From NCBI GenBank assembly GCA_039815415.1, contig JBCBZH010000020.1, forward strand, positions 1-28,786: a DNA stretch of 28,786 nt, written 5' to 3'. The stretch comes from JBCBZH01 sp039815415 (lineage in GTDB: Bacteria > Bacteroidota > Rhodothermia > Rhodothermales > Rubricoccaceae). Shown in pieces: positions 1 through 9,409 of this stretch. The stretch's first letter is position 1; every line of letters starts with the position of its first letter. Both the position numbers and the translations under genes were made by a program. Below the pieces are notes generated by a model, which was not told the origin of the DNA, searched no databases, and was given only the letters and a program-made list of their open reading frames with translations.

Positions 1-2559
1 CACGGACTCCGCTTCGGCCCCGATCCCGCCAGCTCGAACCGGGCCACGCTCGGCGGCATGCTGGGCACCAACGCCACCGGCACCCACTCCATCCAGTACG
101 GCTCCACGGTCGACTTCGTGGAGCAGGCTCGCCTTGTGCTGGCGGATGGTTCGCTCGCGACGTTCAACGCGCTCTCACAAGAGGCGTGGGCCAACAAGAC
201 ACGCCTCTCCGGTACCGAGGGCGAGATCTACAAGCGAATCGACGCGTTGCTGAGCGTCCACGAGCAAGCGATCCGGAAGGACACAGCCCGCTGGTGGCGC
301 CGTGCGGGCGGCTATCGTCTGGAGCGGCTTATGGAAGCGCCCGAGGTGGACCGGGGTCCGGGACGTCCGTGGGACGGCACGCGCAACCTCGCGCACGTGC
401 TGGCCGGGTCTGAGGGCACCCTCGGCATGGCGACCGAGATCACCGTCGGGCTGGTGGACCGGCCGCAGCACGCAGTTCTCGGCGTGGTCCACTTCGCCAA
501 CCGCAGCGACTCGCTCGAGGCCGTCGAGGGCATCCTCGAGACCGGCCCGACGGCCGTGGAGATGTTTGACCGGATCGCTCTACAGCGGGCCCAGGAGGTG
601 GCGGAGTACGCGCCCAAGCTCCACTTCGTCCAGCGCCAGCCCGGCGGATCCCTCCCGGCAGCGCTCCTGATCGTTGAGTACAGCGGCGACGAACTGGCGG
701 AGGTCCGCGATGGCCTCGACCGCCTGCGGCGCCACCTTGGTCCAAGCGCGGTGATTACCAATGTGGAGGCGGACGCCCAAATGGCCGACGTGTACGCCGT
801 CCGCAAGGTGGGTCTCGGGCTGGCGATGAGTGCGCGCCTGCCGGTTCAGGCGGTCGCCATCGTGGAGGACGCCGCTGTGCCGGTAGAGCATCTGCCTGCC
901 TACATCCGCGAGCTGGAGGCCGTGATGGACGCTGACGACGTGGATGCGGTCCTCTATGCCCACGCCTCCGCTGGATGTCTGCACGTCCGCCCGTTCCTGG
1001 ATCTGCGCCAGCCCGCGGAGGTCGAGAAGCTGGACCGGGTGGCGCGGGCCTCGGCCCGTCTGGCGAAGCAGTACGGCGGCGTCATCGCCTCCGAGCATGG
1101 CGATGGACGTGCCCGCGGCGCGCTGGCGGAGGACTTCTACTCGCCTGCGCTCTACGCCGCCTACCAGGCCACCAAGCGCGCCTTCGACCCGTCCGGAATC
1201 CTGAATCCGGGCAAGATCGTGGATGTGCCGCCGCTCACGGATGCCCTGCGCATGGGGCCAGATTATCACCCGCGCGAGGTCCAGACCGGGCTGGCGTTTC
1301 TCGATCCCTCCGGGACAAACGCGGGCTTTGCAGCGGCGGTAGAGGCGTGCAACGGATCGGCCGTATGCCGGAAGATCGGCGCTGGGACCATGTGCCCGCC
1401 GTTCATGGCGACCCGCGAAGAGAAAGACTCGACGCGGGGCCGCGCCAACGCCCTTCGCGAGGCGCTCACGGGTGATGTGAGTTCGCTCACCGGCTCGGAG
1501 GTGGCCGAGGCGCTGGACCTCTGCGTCTCGTGCAAGGCGTGCAAGGCCGAGTGCCCGGCATCCGTCGACATGGCGGCGCTCAAGGTGGCGTGGCAGGAAC
1601 AGAAATGGAAGGAGACCTCTCCACCCGCTCGAGCGCGGCTGTTCGCCCACATGCCTGCCGTGGCGAAGCGCGTCGCAGGGCCGCTGGCGGCTTTGACCAA
1701 CGCAGTCAATGCGTTGCCGCCCGCCCGCTTCGCGCTGGCGCAGATGGGTGTGGCCCGTCAGCGCGAGCTGCCGCCGTTCGCCACCCACCCGTTCCGGGAA
1801 TCGGAGTGGAAGCAAGCACCGCCGCCCCCTGGTCCCGAGGTGCCGCCGCGCATCGCGCTCTTCGCCGATACCTTCGGACGCTTCCAGGAACCGGACATCC
1901 CGCGTGCCGCGCTGAAGGTGTTCGCCGCGCTGGGCGTTCAGGTAGAGGTGCCCGCCTATCGCTGCTGCGGGCGGACGTACCTCTCGAAGGGCTTCGTGCC
2001 GCACGCTACGCGCCTGGCTCGCCAGCTCGTCGAGACCTACGCGCCGATTGCGGCGGCAGAGATTCCCATCGTCGGGCTGGAGCCCTCGTGCATCCTGACG
2101 CTGCGCGACGAGATCCCGCGCCTGCTTCCCGACGATGACCGCGCCCGGCAGATCGCCGCCGTCACCCTGACCTTCGAGGAGTGGTGCGCGGCCAACGCCG
2201 ACGTGCTGGCGACCGTCGAATGGCAACCCACCGAGACGCAGGCTCTCGTCCACGGGCATTGCCACCAGAAGGCGCTCTCCTCGATGGATGCGAGCCACGC
2301 ATGCCTGGGCGCCATCGGGCTGGCGTCGGAGGGCACCGGTGCCGGCTGTTGCGGCGTGGCTGGAGCGTTCGGCTACGAGGCCGAGCATTACGACGTGTCG
2401 ATTGCCATCGCGCACGACCGGTTGGTGCCCGCTGTGGAGGGCGCCAGCTCGAGCACGGTGGTCGTGGCGGCGGGCACGAGCTGTCGAGAGCAGATCGCCC
2501 ACACGACAGACCGGACGGCGCTGCATCCCGCACAGGTCCTGGCTGCGGCGCTGCCGTAG
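1..2559 (+). CDS. FAD-linked oxidase / Fe-S 2-hydroxyacid dehydrogenase, 5' truncated
   Basis: The reading frame is open from base 1, so the N-terminus lies outside the window; the ATG at 58 is internal. The visible protein follows the fused GlcD-GlcF (E. coli YdiJ-like) architecture. It begins in the FAD-binding PCMH domain, with a FGPDPASSNRATLGG segment at about bases 16-57. The FAD-oxidase C-terminal domain follows, ending at EHGDGRARG and DPSGILNPGKIV near 1093-1218. A Cys-rich Fe-S region holds CNGSAVCRKIGAGTMCPP near 1350 and CVSCKACKAECP near 1522. Two CCG domains close the protein: CCGR near 1963, and GHCHQKAL with GAGCCG near 2254-2355. Such enzymes pass electrons from a 2-hydroxyacid (D-lactate, glycolate or D-2-hydroxyglutarate) through FAD and Fe-S clusters to an acceptor, usually quinone. 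The substrate cannot be read from the sequence. Three copies of the CGAGCTGGCG motif lie inside it (27, 2020, 2442). Confidence 0.93.
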   Translation, partial: HGLRFGPDPASSNRATLGGMLGTNATGTHSIQYGSTVDFVEQARLVLADGSLATFNALSQEAWANKTRLSGTEGEIYKRIDALLSVHEQAIRKDTARWWRRAGGYRLERLMEAPEVDRGPGRPWDGTRNLAHVLAGSEGTLGMATEITVGLVDRPQHAVLGVVHFANRSDSLEAVEGILETGPTAVEMFDRIALQRAQEVAEYAPKLHFVQRQPGGSLPAALLIVEYSGDELAEVRDGLDRLRRHLGPSAVITNVEADAQMADVYAVRKVGLGLAMSARLPVQAVAIVEDAAVPVEHLPAYIRELEAVMDADDVDAVLYAHASAGCLHVRPFLDLRQPAEVEKLDRVARASARLAKQYGGVIASEHGDGRARGALAEDFYSPALYAAYQATKRAFDPSGILNPGKIVDVPPLTDALRMGPDYHPREVQTGLAFLDPSGTNAGFAAAVEACNGSAVCRKIGAGTMCPPFMATREEKDSTRGRANALREALTGDVSSLTGSEVAEALDLCVSCKACKAECPASVDMAALKVAWQEQKWKETSPPARARLFAHMPAVAKRVAGPLAALTNAVNALPPARFALAQMGVARQRELPPFATHPFRESEWKQAPPPPGPEVPPRIALFADTFGRFQEPDIPRAALKVFAALGVQVEVPAYRCCGRTYLSKGFVPHATRLARQLVETYAPIAAAEIPIVGLEPSCILTLRDEIPRLLPDDDRARQIAAVTLTFEEWCAANADVLATVEWQPTETQALVHGHCHQKALSSMDASHACLGAIGLASEGTGAGCCGVAGAFGYEAEHYDVSIAIAHDRLVPAVEGASSSTVVVAAGTSCREQIAHTTDRTALHPAQVLAAALP

Positions 2560-2571
2560 CTGGCGCGCTCT

Positions 2572-2591
2572 TCGCCAGCTCGAGCTGGCGA
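2572..2591. repeat. 20-bp perfect palindrome (two overlapping copies of the dispersed motif)
   Basis: TCGCCAGCTCGAGCTGGCGA is a perfect 20-bp palindrome. It is made of a reverse copy (2573-2582) and a forward copy (2581-2590) of the dispersed 10-mer sharing a central CG. It lies 12 bases after the stop of the dehydrogenase gene, in the 65-base gap before the next gene. It could extrude as a cruciform or fold in RNA, but no T-tract follows, so it is not a classical intrinsic terminator. Confidence 0.9.
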
Positions 2592-2624
2592 CAACCGACA
2601 TGACAGCGATCCCGCCCACGCCCC

Positions 2625-2891
2625 ATGAGCATCTCAACGCACGCTGATCTCCTGCGCATTGTGGTCCGGCATCCCCAAGACTACGCGCCGTTCGGGGATG
2701 TCGTCCGCTGGGAGCGAGAGGACGAGGCGTATCCCGATTGCTCCTGCGGCTGTGCGTACGCTACATGGCTAGAGGGAAGTCTCGGAGCCGATTGGTGCGT
2801 GTGCGCCAACCCTGCGAGCCACCGGGCTGGCCTTCTCACGTTTGAGCATCAGGGATGCAGGGCGTTTGTGCCTGCATCTGAGATGGCCTGA
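2625..2891 (+). CDS. Small Cys-rich hypothetical protein
   Basis: An 88-residue protein that I cannot assign to a named family with certainty. The centre is rich in cysteine: CSCGC at residues 39-43, WCVC at 57-60 and a further Cys near 78. It also has a GLLTFEHQGC segment that looks like a conserved motif of a small widespread family. The cysteine spacing suggests a metal-binding or zinc-ribbon-like fold, but that is inference. There is no signal peptide or membrane segment. It follows the dehydrogenase gene on the same strand after 65 bases containing a motif palindrome, and it converges with the recD-linked gene, 14 bases separating the two stops. No clear ribosome binding site precedes the ATG. 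The composition and conserved-looking core make it more credible as a gene than the antisense frames here. Confidence 0.7.
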   Translation: MSISTHADLLRIVVRHPQDYAPFGDVVRWEREDEAYPDCSCGCAYATWLEGSLGADWCVCANPASHRAGLLTFEHQGCRAFVPASEMA

Positions 2892-2905
2892 ACGACTGAG
2901 GCGTG

Positions 2906-3616
2906 CTAGGTGCTGGCAGCTTTCTTCCGGCGGCTTGCGCTCAGCTCATCAAAGAAGCTGTCGATGGTGTCGTCGTAGCCAGGGAAGGTCTCTTTGAGGA
3001 CCGCCCGGAGATCGGTGCGACCGCGCTGGCGAATCATGCGGTCAAACTCCTTTGCACCGATCTTCAGACGGGGGCCATCGGTAGGGGCACCAGCTGCACG
3101 GCGCAGGTCGTCCACGCGGCGGATGGCCTCGGGGCGGGGCACCCGATGCCGGACGATCAGGTGGACAACATCCAGCGCCTGCCGAAGCCCAGGGGGCAGG
3201 CTGCCGGAATGGGATGCCACAGAGGGCTGCCGTGGTGTCATCACCTCGCCCAGAGACTGCCACGTGGGGAGGCGCGGCGGCGGTTCTGGAGCCCGCTCGA
3301 ACCGAGGCGGCGGAATGGTTGGGTGAGGGATGCGTCCCGGCGTCGTTGTGGATGATGTAGGGTCAGGTATGGCCTTTGGGGCGGACTCCAGATCCGGAAG
3401 CGGGTTCTGTTTCGAAGCCGCCGCCTTGCGTTCGATAACCTCATCATCCAGAAGGAGCGTCGTTACGGACGGCCACGGGGCATCCGGGAGCGACGCCAGG
3501 ATCGGGTCGGACAGAAGCATCCGCCGAAGCACTTTGTTCGGGGAAGGTTCGAAGAGCAGTGCCCCCGCGCGTTGGAGCACGGCAAACACCTGATCGTCGA
3601 TCTGGATGGTGGTCAT
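2906..3616 (-). CDS. Hypothetical protein with SeqA-N / ribbon-helix-helix-like N-terminus, linked to recBCD
   Basis: The 236-residue reading starts at the ATG at 3616. The frame is open further upstream, but that part lies inside recD and reads as low-complexity shadow. Residues 1-38 (MTTIQIDDQVFAVLQR, then FEPSPNKVLRRML) match the pattern of the SeqA N-terminal ribbon-helix-helix domain, whose E. coli form begins MKTIEVDD and ends in ILRRML. In SeqA this domain makes oligomers. A Pro- and Thr-rich linker (about 75-135) leads to a basic C-terminal region (about 140-236) with a helical segment and KIGAKEFDRMIRQRG, which could bind nucleic acid; I do not recognise it. The gene lies 43 bases after the recD stop on the same strand, so it is probably the last gene of the recCBD operon. 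The link to recombination or DNA repair is inference from position. Confidence 0.72.
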   Translation of the reverse strand: MTTIQIDDQVFAVLQRAGALLFEPSPNKVLRRMLLSDPILASLPDAPWPSVTTLLLDDEVIERKAAASKQNPLPDLESAPKAIPDPTSSTTTPGRIPHPTIPPPRFERAPEPPPRLPTWQSLGEVMTPRQPSVASHSGSLPPGLRQALDVVHLIVRHRVPRPEAIRRVDDLRRAAGAPTDGPRLKIGAKEFDRMIRQRGRTDLRAVLKETFPGYDDTIDSFFDELSASRRKKAAST

Positions 3617-3659
3617 GGCACAGGCCGAACCCTCGGCGGTGGTGGGAGGCGTCTGGAAC

Positions 3660-5534
3660 CTACGCCGGGCCGACGAGCTGGCGATGCGCCGAAGCGAGTC
3701 GGTCGCGTACGCCTGAGGCGCGTGATTCGCCAGCTCGTGCCGCCTGAGCGAGGGCGTCAGGTGCGCCGAGAACAGTAAGCGGGGGCGGTCCACCGGGCGT
3801 CTGCGCCTTGGCTCTCGTGACAGCGGTGTACGCCAGCTCGCGAGAGAGACGCGCCGCCTGAGGCGTTCCAGGTGCAGGAAGGACGAACAGCACATCGTCA
3901 AACTCAGAGCCCTGAGCCTTGTGGACCGTCATCGCCCACGCGGTCTCGTGCTCCGGCAGGCCGCCCACCGGCACCTCGCGGACGCCATCGGGAAGGTCGA
4001 ACAGGACCACTGGCCGCGGGCCGCGTCGCCAGACCACACCCACGTCGCCGTTGAAGAGGTTGCGGTCGTAGTCGTTGGCCGTTACAAGGATCGGGCGTCC
4101 GTGGGGCCAGCGGTCGCGCGGCGACACCAGCCCGTCGTCGATCAGTCGCTGCTCGATGAGCCGGTTCAACGCCGTCACGCCCCAGCGTCCTCCGCGCGTC
4201 GGGCTGAGGATACGGAAGGCGTTGACGGTCGCTAGCGCGTCGGCGGGGTTCGTGGATTGGCAGAGGCGCCGAGCATAGGGCCCGATGTGTTCCCAGATGG
4301 CATCGTCGCGGTTCTCCGTCAGGCATTGGACATCGGAGACGGCGCCGGGAGTCAGCACCTCGCGGACGGCATCGGCCTCGCCATCGCGGAGCGCCCGCGC
4401 GAGGGCGCCGATGCCGGAATCGCTCGAAAACCGATGCGAGACCGTCAGCCGGACGACAGCATCTGCCAGCGCGTCGGCATCGCCCGCCTGGATGTCGCCG
4501 ACTCCGAGGACGTCGCACAGCGCGTCGAACTCGGGTCCCACCATCGGGGTGGCGTCTTCCGGGCTGGCGAGAGGGCGAGCGGCACAGAGGTCGCCAAAGA
4601 CGGCCCCAGCACCGACGCTGGGAAGCTGATCGGCGTCGCCGAGGAGCACCAGCCGAGCGTTGGGACGGAGGGCGTCCAGCAGCGCGTCGAACAGGACGAG
4701 GTCGGCCATAGAGGTCTCGTCGATCACCACGAGGTCAGCGGGGACCGGGCTGGCAGCGGTGCGGCCGAACGCGCGGCGGGAAGGTGAGTAGCGGAGCAGC
4801 CGGTGGAGCGTCTCGGCCTCGGTCGGGATGCGGACCTTGACCGCGTCCGGCACGGGCAGGTCGGCCACGCGAGCGGCGATGGAGCGCCCGAGGCGGTCCG
4901 ACGCCTTTCCGGTTGGGGTCGCCAGGGCGATCTCGAGGTCCGGGTCGGCGGTGAGGAGCAGGGAGAGCAGCTTCGCCACGGTCGTCGTCTTGCCCGTGCC
5001 CGGCCCTCCAGCGAGGATGGCGACCCGATGGCGCAGCGCCCCGGCGGCGGCCAGCGCCTGTCGGTCGCCGGCGGCCGCGTCTGGAAACAGAGCTGCGAAC
5101 GTGGGCTTCAGGGCCTTGGCATCGATCTCCAGCGGCGCCGAGAGGCGGGCGGCCAATGATCGGGCAATGCGCCCCTCAGCCGCCCAGTGGCGGTAGAGCC
5201 CGAGGCGGGGCCCATCGAGCACGAGCGGCCGCACCGCCGACTCCGGGGTGCCGACGACCGAGCTGGCGAGGAGATCCGCCCGCCAGGTGTCGTACTCAGG
5301 GAGACGAACGGCGGTGCCAGGAAATGTGCCACCGCCCCAGGTCCCCAGCTCGACGGTGCTGTGGCCGGAACGCTGCAGGGCGGAGACGAGCGCCGCCGCC
5401 AGCGCGACGGGTCGGGCGTGCTCGGGGTCCTGTTCGGCCAGAAGGCGGGCCAGCGCGAGGTCAATGGCGGCCACGTCGTCGCTATCGGCGAGCTGGCCGA
5501 GGAGCGTCGGAAGGCCGGGGGGGAGGCGCCGCAT
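3660..5534 (-). CDS. recD: Exodeoxyribonuclease V alpha subunit RecD
   Basis: This 624-residue protein is the fast 5'-3' helicase subunit of RecBCD. An upstream ATG at 5618 lies inside recB. I chose the ATG at 5532-5534 because it overlaps the recB stop as TGATG, which fits translational coupling. Superfamily 1 helicase motifs are clear. Walker A is GGPGTGKTTT (about residues 175-184), Walker B is VVIDETSM (about 269-276), motif III is LLGDADQLPSVGAGAVFGDL, and the C-terminal motifs are MTVHKAQGSEFDDVLFVLP and YTAVTRAKA. The N-terminal 170 residues match the RecC-contacting region of RecD by position. The length is close to E. coli RecD (608). The last 45 or so residues after the final helicase motif are Ala/Arg-rich and probably variable. 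Four exact motif copies lie within the gene (3674, 3728, 3831, 5259). Confidence 0.96.
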   Translation of the reverse strand: MRRLPPGLPTLLGQLADSDDVAAIDLALARLLAEQDPEHARPVALAAALVSALQRSGHSTVELGTWGGGTFPGTAVRLPEYDTWRADLLASSVVGTPESAVRPLVLDGPRLGLYRHWAAEGRIARSLAARLSAPLEIDAKALKPTFAALFPDAAAGDRQALAAAGALRHRVAILAGGPGTGKTTTVAKLLSLLLTADPDLEIALATPTGKASDRLGRSIAARVADLPVPDAVKVRIPTEAETLHRLLRYSPSRRAFGRTAASPVPADLVVIDETSMADLVLFDALLDALRPNARLVLLGDADQLPSVGAGAVFGDLCAARPLASPEDATPMVGPEFDALCDVLGVGDIQAGDADALADAVVRLTVSHRFSSDSGIGALARALRDGEADAVREVLTPGAVSDVQCLTENRDDAIWEHIGPYARRLCQSTNPADALATVNAFRILSPTRGGRWGVTALNRLIEQRLIDDGLVSPRDRWPHGRPILVTANDYDRNLFNGDVGVVWRRGPRPVVLFDLPDGVREVPVGGLPEHETAWAMTVHKAQGSEFDDVLFVLPAPGTPQAARLSRELAYTAVTRAKAQTPGGPPPLTVLGAPDALAQAARAGESRASGVRDRLASAHRQLVGPA

Positions 5535-8500
5535 CAGCCCGAGCCGAACGGGCGGTGATCTGCGAACAGCAGCACATCCAGCTCCTCGACGAGCTGGCGA
5601 GAGGGCTTCGTCGTCCACCAGCCGGTGGCCTCGGTGATGCCGCGCAGGAACACAACCGCTACGCCGCCAACGTGCTGGTCGTAGTCATAGGCAGCGCCCA
5701 GGCGCGCGCGCAGGTGGCGGTGCAGGCCCACCACGTAGAGGTACGCCTGCAGCGTGTAGTGGTGAATCCGCATCGTCCGTTCGAGGACATCGGGGCCGTA
5801 GTGAGCGGGAGTTGGGCCAAGATGGTTGGACTTCCAGTCGAACACGTAATACGCCCCGTGTCCGTCATCATTGGAGACCGCTGGGTGCTGGACGACCAGA
5901 TCCGCGATGCCTGTGAACAGGTCTTCCGCGCTGGCGGCATCGAGCCGTTCGAGGGCCGGCGCGTACGCGCGCAGGGTATCGTCGCCGTGCGCCTCGAACA
6001 CCGTCGCGATGTCTGCGGGTGACGCAGAGGTGCGAGGGGCATGGAACTGCCACTCGGCGGCGAGTCCGGACTGCGTGGCTTCCACATTCGCCAGCTCGAA
6101 GCCGAACCCCGGGATGGGGGTCGTCGCCAGCGCGTGGATCATGTCACAGACCGCTCGGGTCGGGTCGAGGTCGGCTCGGTGAGAACGGGCGTGATGGAGG
6201 CCGTGGAGGCGGAGGCGCCGTTCGACGCGCTCCGTCGCCTCGCTCTTGGGGTCGAGGAGGTCCTCAGCCATCGTGAAGTCGGCAAACTGGAGCACCTCAT
6301 GGAGACAGATCCCCGCGCGGGCGCCCGCCGCAAACGCTGCAATGCCGGTTTCCGGCGCATCCGCCAGCTCGAGATCCGGTTCCGATGTGGCGTCGTGGCG
6401 GTCGTCGGTAGAGAGGCTGGAGGCCCAGGTTGAAAACGACCCGGTGCTCGCGTGCGTGGCGACGCGCGACGCGAGCGCGCTCGGTAGCGGCCGGGCGCGC
6501 GAGATGCCCGCAGAGGCGCTGCGGGGCTGAACGCGTCCGCCGCCCGACGGCAGTGGGGTGGTCACCATGAGGCCGCCGAGGTTGTCTGCATCGATCCACT
6601 CCGCGAGGCGGTCCATCGAGCTGGCGAGGGCTTTCTGGGCCGTAGTCTTGGTCTCGGCATCGAGAGCCGCGAGGCCGTCGGCCACAGGCAGTGGGAGGTT
6701 GCGGAAAAGGTGGCCGAGACCGCTCATGTGAGCGCCCGAGAGTGGGCCCCACATCAGATAGAGGCGCTCCTTTGCGCGCGTCAGGGCGACGTATGTGAGG
6801 CGCAAGCTCTCGGCCAGTCGTTCGGCATCGGCGAGGGCCTGATGGTGGGCCTGCTTCTCTGAGCCGAGGTCGTAAACGGCGCGGCGTCCGCCGTCCACGT
6901 GCGCTACGGGAGGGCGGGCTTCGAACGACCCGAACCACGTCTCTTTCTCATTCTCATCCCACACGAAGGGCGCGAACACAACCGGGTACTCCAGTCCTTT
7001 CGCGTTGTGCATGGTCACCAGCTGGACCGCATCGGCGTCGCTCTCGAGGCGCATTTCCACCGCAGAACTCTGGGCAAACGTGCGCGACATCCGCGTGCGG
7101 ACCCAGTGCAGCAACTCGTCGGGTGAGCGGCCCTCGGCGCCCTCCACCTCATGCAGAAGCTCGATCGCATGGCGGAGATTGGTCAACCGGCGCTCGCGGT
7201 CGGTGTAGCCCTGAAGTCGGGCTGCGACATTCTCACGGCGGAGCAGGCGCGTCAGCATTCGGAAGACACCGTGGTTGCGCCACACGATGCGGTCTTGGCG
7301 AAGGTGCTCAGCGATGTGTTCGAGGCGAGCATCGTCGGGGTCAGCGAGGAAGTCGGCGGCCGTCCAGCCCCACATCTCCGTGGCGAGTGCGGCACGGACG
7401 GTCCTGCGGTCTGAGGGCCGGGCGACCGCACGTAGCACGCGCTCCAGCTCGTCCATCTCGCGCGACTCCCGGATGTCGTCGCCACGTCCAACGACGCTGG
7501 TGATGCCTGCCTGGCGGAGTACGTCTTGGAGATCGCGCGCCTGTTGGTTCTTGCGGACGAGCACGGCGATGTCGCCGGCCTCGAGCTGGCGCCAGGACTC
7601 AGTTCCGTTCGAGTCCGTCTCTCGGATCTGAACGGCGGGGTCGTTGAGCAGTTGGCAGATCTCGGTGACGGTAGCGTTGAGTGCCGCGTTGCGAGCATCC
7701 TCTTTACCCACTTCCTTTCGACGATTCAGCTTGAGGTCGTCGGCGCGCCACCAGATCATCGGCGCTTCAGGAGAGACGCCACGCAGGCCGGGCGCCGCAC
7801 TGGCGGCGGCTACAGGCTGGAACGGGATGCCATCGTACACGAAGGGTCGGCCCTCGGGGCCGAGGCGCCCAAACATGGCGTTGACGGCCTCGACGAGCCT
7901 CGGGGCGCTCCGGTAGTTGGTGCTGAGCGTATAGGTGTCTCGCGCGTCGGTCTTGGCGGCCAGGTACGCAAAGACATCCGCCCCTCGAAAGGCATAGATG
8001 GCCTGTTTGGGGTCGCCGATGAAGAACAGTGGGCGGCCTTCGAAAGCGGTCCTGAAGAGCTGGTACTGTGTTGGGTCGGTGTCCTGGAACTCGTCGATCA
8101 GTGCGACGGCGAACTGTGCCTGGATGGATCGGACGAGTGCCTCGCGGGTGGTGGCGTCGGGGCCAAGGGCACGCGCAAGGCGGTCCACGAGATCATCGAA
8201 CGTGAGCACGCCTGAACGCTCCTTGAGGGCCCGATACGTGGTGTCTACCCGCTCCACAAACGCATGGACGAGGGCCTGCTCCAGGGCCTCCACGGCAGCC
8301 ATCACGGCATCGCACGCGAGAAAGCCAGGATGCGATAGAGCGGCCTCGGCAGCAGCCTTGGGTCCTGACCGATTCTTGTACGAAATGGCGGCGGTGACCT
8401 TCTCCGTCGAGCTGGTGCGGACCGCATCGAGGAGGCGCACGTCGCCCTGTGCGAAGGCAGTGACGCGGCGAAAGAGGCCGGGGCGGTCCACGGCGAGGTC

Positions 8501-9409
8501 GCCGTGGGTGCGCTCAGAGCGCGAGAAGAACTCCGCAGGGACTACGGCCAGCGCGTCGTCGGCGTCCCAGACCTCCGCCAGATTGAGGCGGCCTGCCTCC
8601 ACCGCGCCGAGAGCATCGGTGAGGTTCTGTGCTGGTGGGAGAAGCGTGGTGTTCGCGTAGCGGGTGGCGTGAGAGGTGTGCTCGAGAAGCCGATCGAGCG
8701 ACCATCCGGCAGCGATGGCGAGGCGTCCGAGGTCTGGATGCGTGGTCAGAAGACCGTGCCACACGTCGCGGGCGGCGCGCTGGCGGAGGCGGTCAGCGTC
8801 CTCGGTGAAGTCGAAGGCGAAGGGCTCGCCGCTCTCGAAGGCGGAGCGTTCCAGGATGCGTTTGCAGAAGCCGTGGATGGTGAACACGCCAGCTTCTCCG
8901 GCGAGCGCCAGCGCGCGCCGGAGGCGCCGAACGGCCCTCTCGGGGGCCTCACCGTAGCGTTCGAGGAACGGCTGGACCAGCGCAGGAGCCGTCTCTGCAG
9001 TCTCACGGCGCTCGAAGGCCGCCAGCGCAAGGCGCAAGGCGCGGCGGATGCGCGTTTTCAGCTCTTCGGTGGCTGCGACCGTGAACGTGACCACCAGCAG
9101 GCGACGAAGATCGGGGAGGCCGTCGGGGCCGTCGAGCTGGCGAGCCTCGGGGTCGAGGACGAGGCGCAGAACCAGCTCCGTCAGGGCGTACGTCTTGCCC
9201 GTTCCAGCACTGGCCTCGACGAGCGTGATGCCGGGCTGGATGGGGACATCGAGGGCTCGGAACGGAGCCGGCGTCGAGCTGGCGTCGAGAGGAACCCTGG
9301 GCAGTTGGCGTTGCGCCACCTCGCCGGGAGTGCCAGCCCTCTCGCCTTGTCTCTCTCTTGAGACGGGAGCTTCTGGCGGGCTGGTGAGGTCGGAGAACAG
9401 GTCAGCCAT
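5534..9409 (-). CDS. recB: Exodeoxyribonuclease V beta subunit RecB (helicase-nuclease)
   Basis: This 1291-residue protein is the 3'-5' helicase and nuclease subunit of RecBCD, which processes double-strand DNA ends for RecA-dependent repair. After a non-conserved leader of about 55 residues come the UvrD-like motifs: Walker A VEASAGTGKTYAL (64-76), ALIDEFQDTDPTQYQLF, FFIGDPKQAIYAFRGAD, LSTNYRS, VTMHNAKGLEYPVVFAP and TYVALTRAKERLY. The C-terminal nuclease domain keeps the RecB-family metal site: DLVVQHP, then FDWKSNHLG with D1191 and K1193, then the downstream HYTLQAYLY segment. The nuclease therefore looks intact. The ATG at 9409 overlaps the recC stop as TGATG. The gene holds seven exact copies of the dispersed motif in both orientations. 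It encodes different peptides in each (RQL, ASS or ELA), so codon preference does not explain it. Confidence 0.97.
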   Translation of the reverse strand: MADLFSDLTSPPEAPVSRERQGERAGTPGEVAQRQLPRVPLDASSTPAPFRALDVPIQPGITLVEASAGTGKTYALTELVLRLVLDPEARQLDGPDGLPDLRRLLVVTFTVAATEELKTRIRRALRLALAAFERRETAETAPALVQPFLERYGEAPERAVRRLRRALALAGEAGVFTIHGFCKRILERSAFESGEPFAFDFTEDADRLRQRAARDVWHGLLTTHPDLGRLAIAAGWSLDRLLEHTSHATRYANTTLLPPAQNLTDALGAVEAGRLNLAEVWDADDALAVVPAEFFSRSERTHGDLAVDRPGLFRRVTAFAQGDVRLLDAVRTSSTEKVTAAISYKNRSGPKAAAEAALSHPGFLACDAVMAAVEALEQALVHAFVERVDTTYRALKERSGVLTFDDLVDRLARALGPDATTREALVRSIQAQFAVALIDEFQDTDPTQYQLFRTAFEGRPLFFIGDPKQAIYAFRGADVFAYLAAKTDARDTYTLSTNYRSAPRLVEAVNAMFGRLGPEGRPFVYDGIPFQPVAAASAAPGLRGVSPEAPMIWWRADDLKLNRRKEVGKEDARNAALNATVTEICQLLNDPAVQIRETDSNGTESWRQLEAGDIAVLVRKNQQARDLQDVLRQAGITSVVGRGDDIRESREMDELERVLRAVARPSDRRTVRAALATEMWGWTAADFLADPDDARLEHIAEHLRQDRIVWRNHGVFRMLTRLLRRENVAARLQGYTDRERRLTNLRHAIELLHEVEGAEGRSPDELLHWVRTRMSRTFAQSSAVEMRLESDADAVQLVTMHNAKGLEYPVVFAPFVWDENEKETWFGSFEARPPVAHVDGGRRAVYDLGSEKQAHHQALADAERLAESLRLTYVALTRAKERLYLMWGPLSGAHMSGLGHLFRNLPLPVADGLAALDAETKTTAQKALASSMDRLAEWIDADNLGGLMVTTPLPSGGGRVQPRSASAGISRARPLPSALASRVATHASTGSFSTWASSLSTDDRHDATSEPDLELADAPETGIAAFAAGARAGICLHEVLQFADFTMAEDLLDPKSEATERVERRLRLHGLHHARSHRADLDPTRAVCDMIHALATTPIPGFGFELANVEATQSGLAAEWQFHAPRTSASPADIATVFEAHGDDTLRAYAPALERLDAASAEDLFTGIADLVVQHPAVSNDDGHGAYYVFDWKSNHLGPTPAHYGPDVLERTMRIHHYTLQAYLYVVGLHRHLRARLGAAYDYDQHVGGVAVVFLRGITEATGWWTTKPSRQLVEELDVLLFADHRPFGSG

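Noticed and set aside
580..2637. A 685-codon open frame on the minus strand opposite the dehydrogenase gene
   Set aside because: The opposite strand encodes a complete set of FAD and Fe-S motifs. The minus frame is Arg/Gly-rich with no recognisable domain, as expected for a GC-rich antisense shadow.
3617..3901. N-terminal extension of the SeqA-N-like protein into recD
   Set aside because: The extension overlaps recD coding sequence and is Arg/Ser-rich shadow; the SeqA-like pattern begins exactly at the ATG at 3616.
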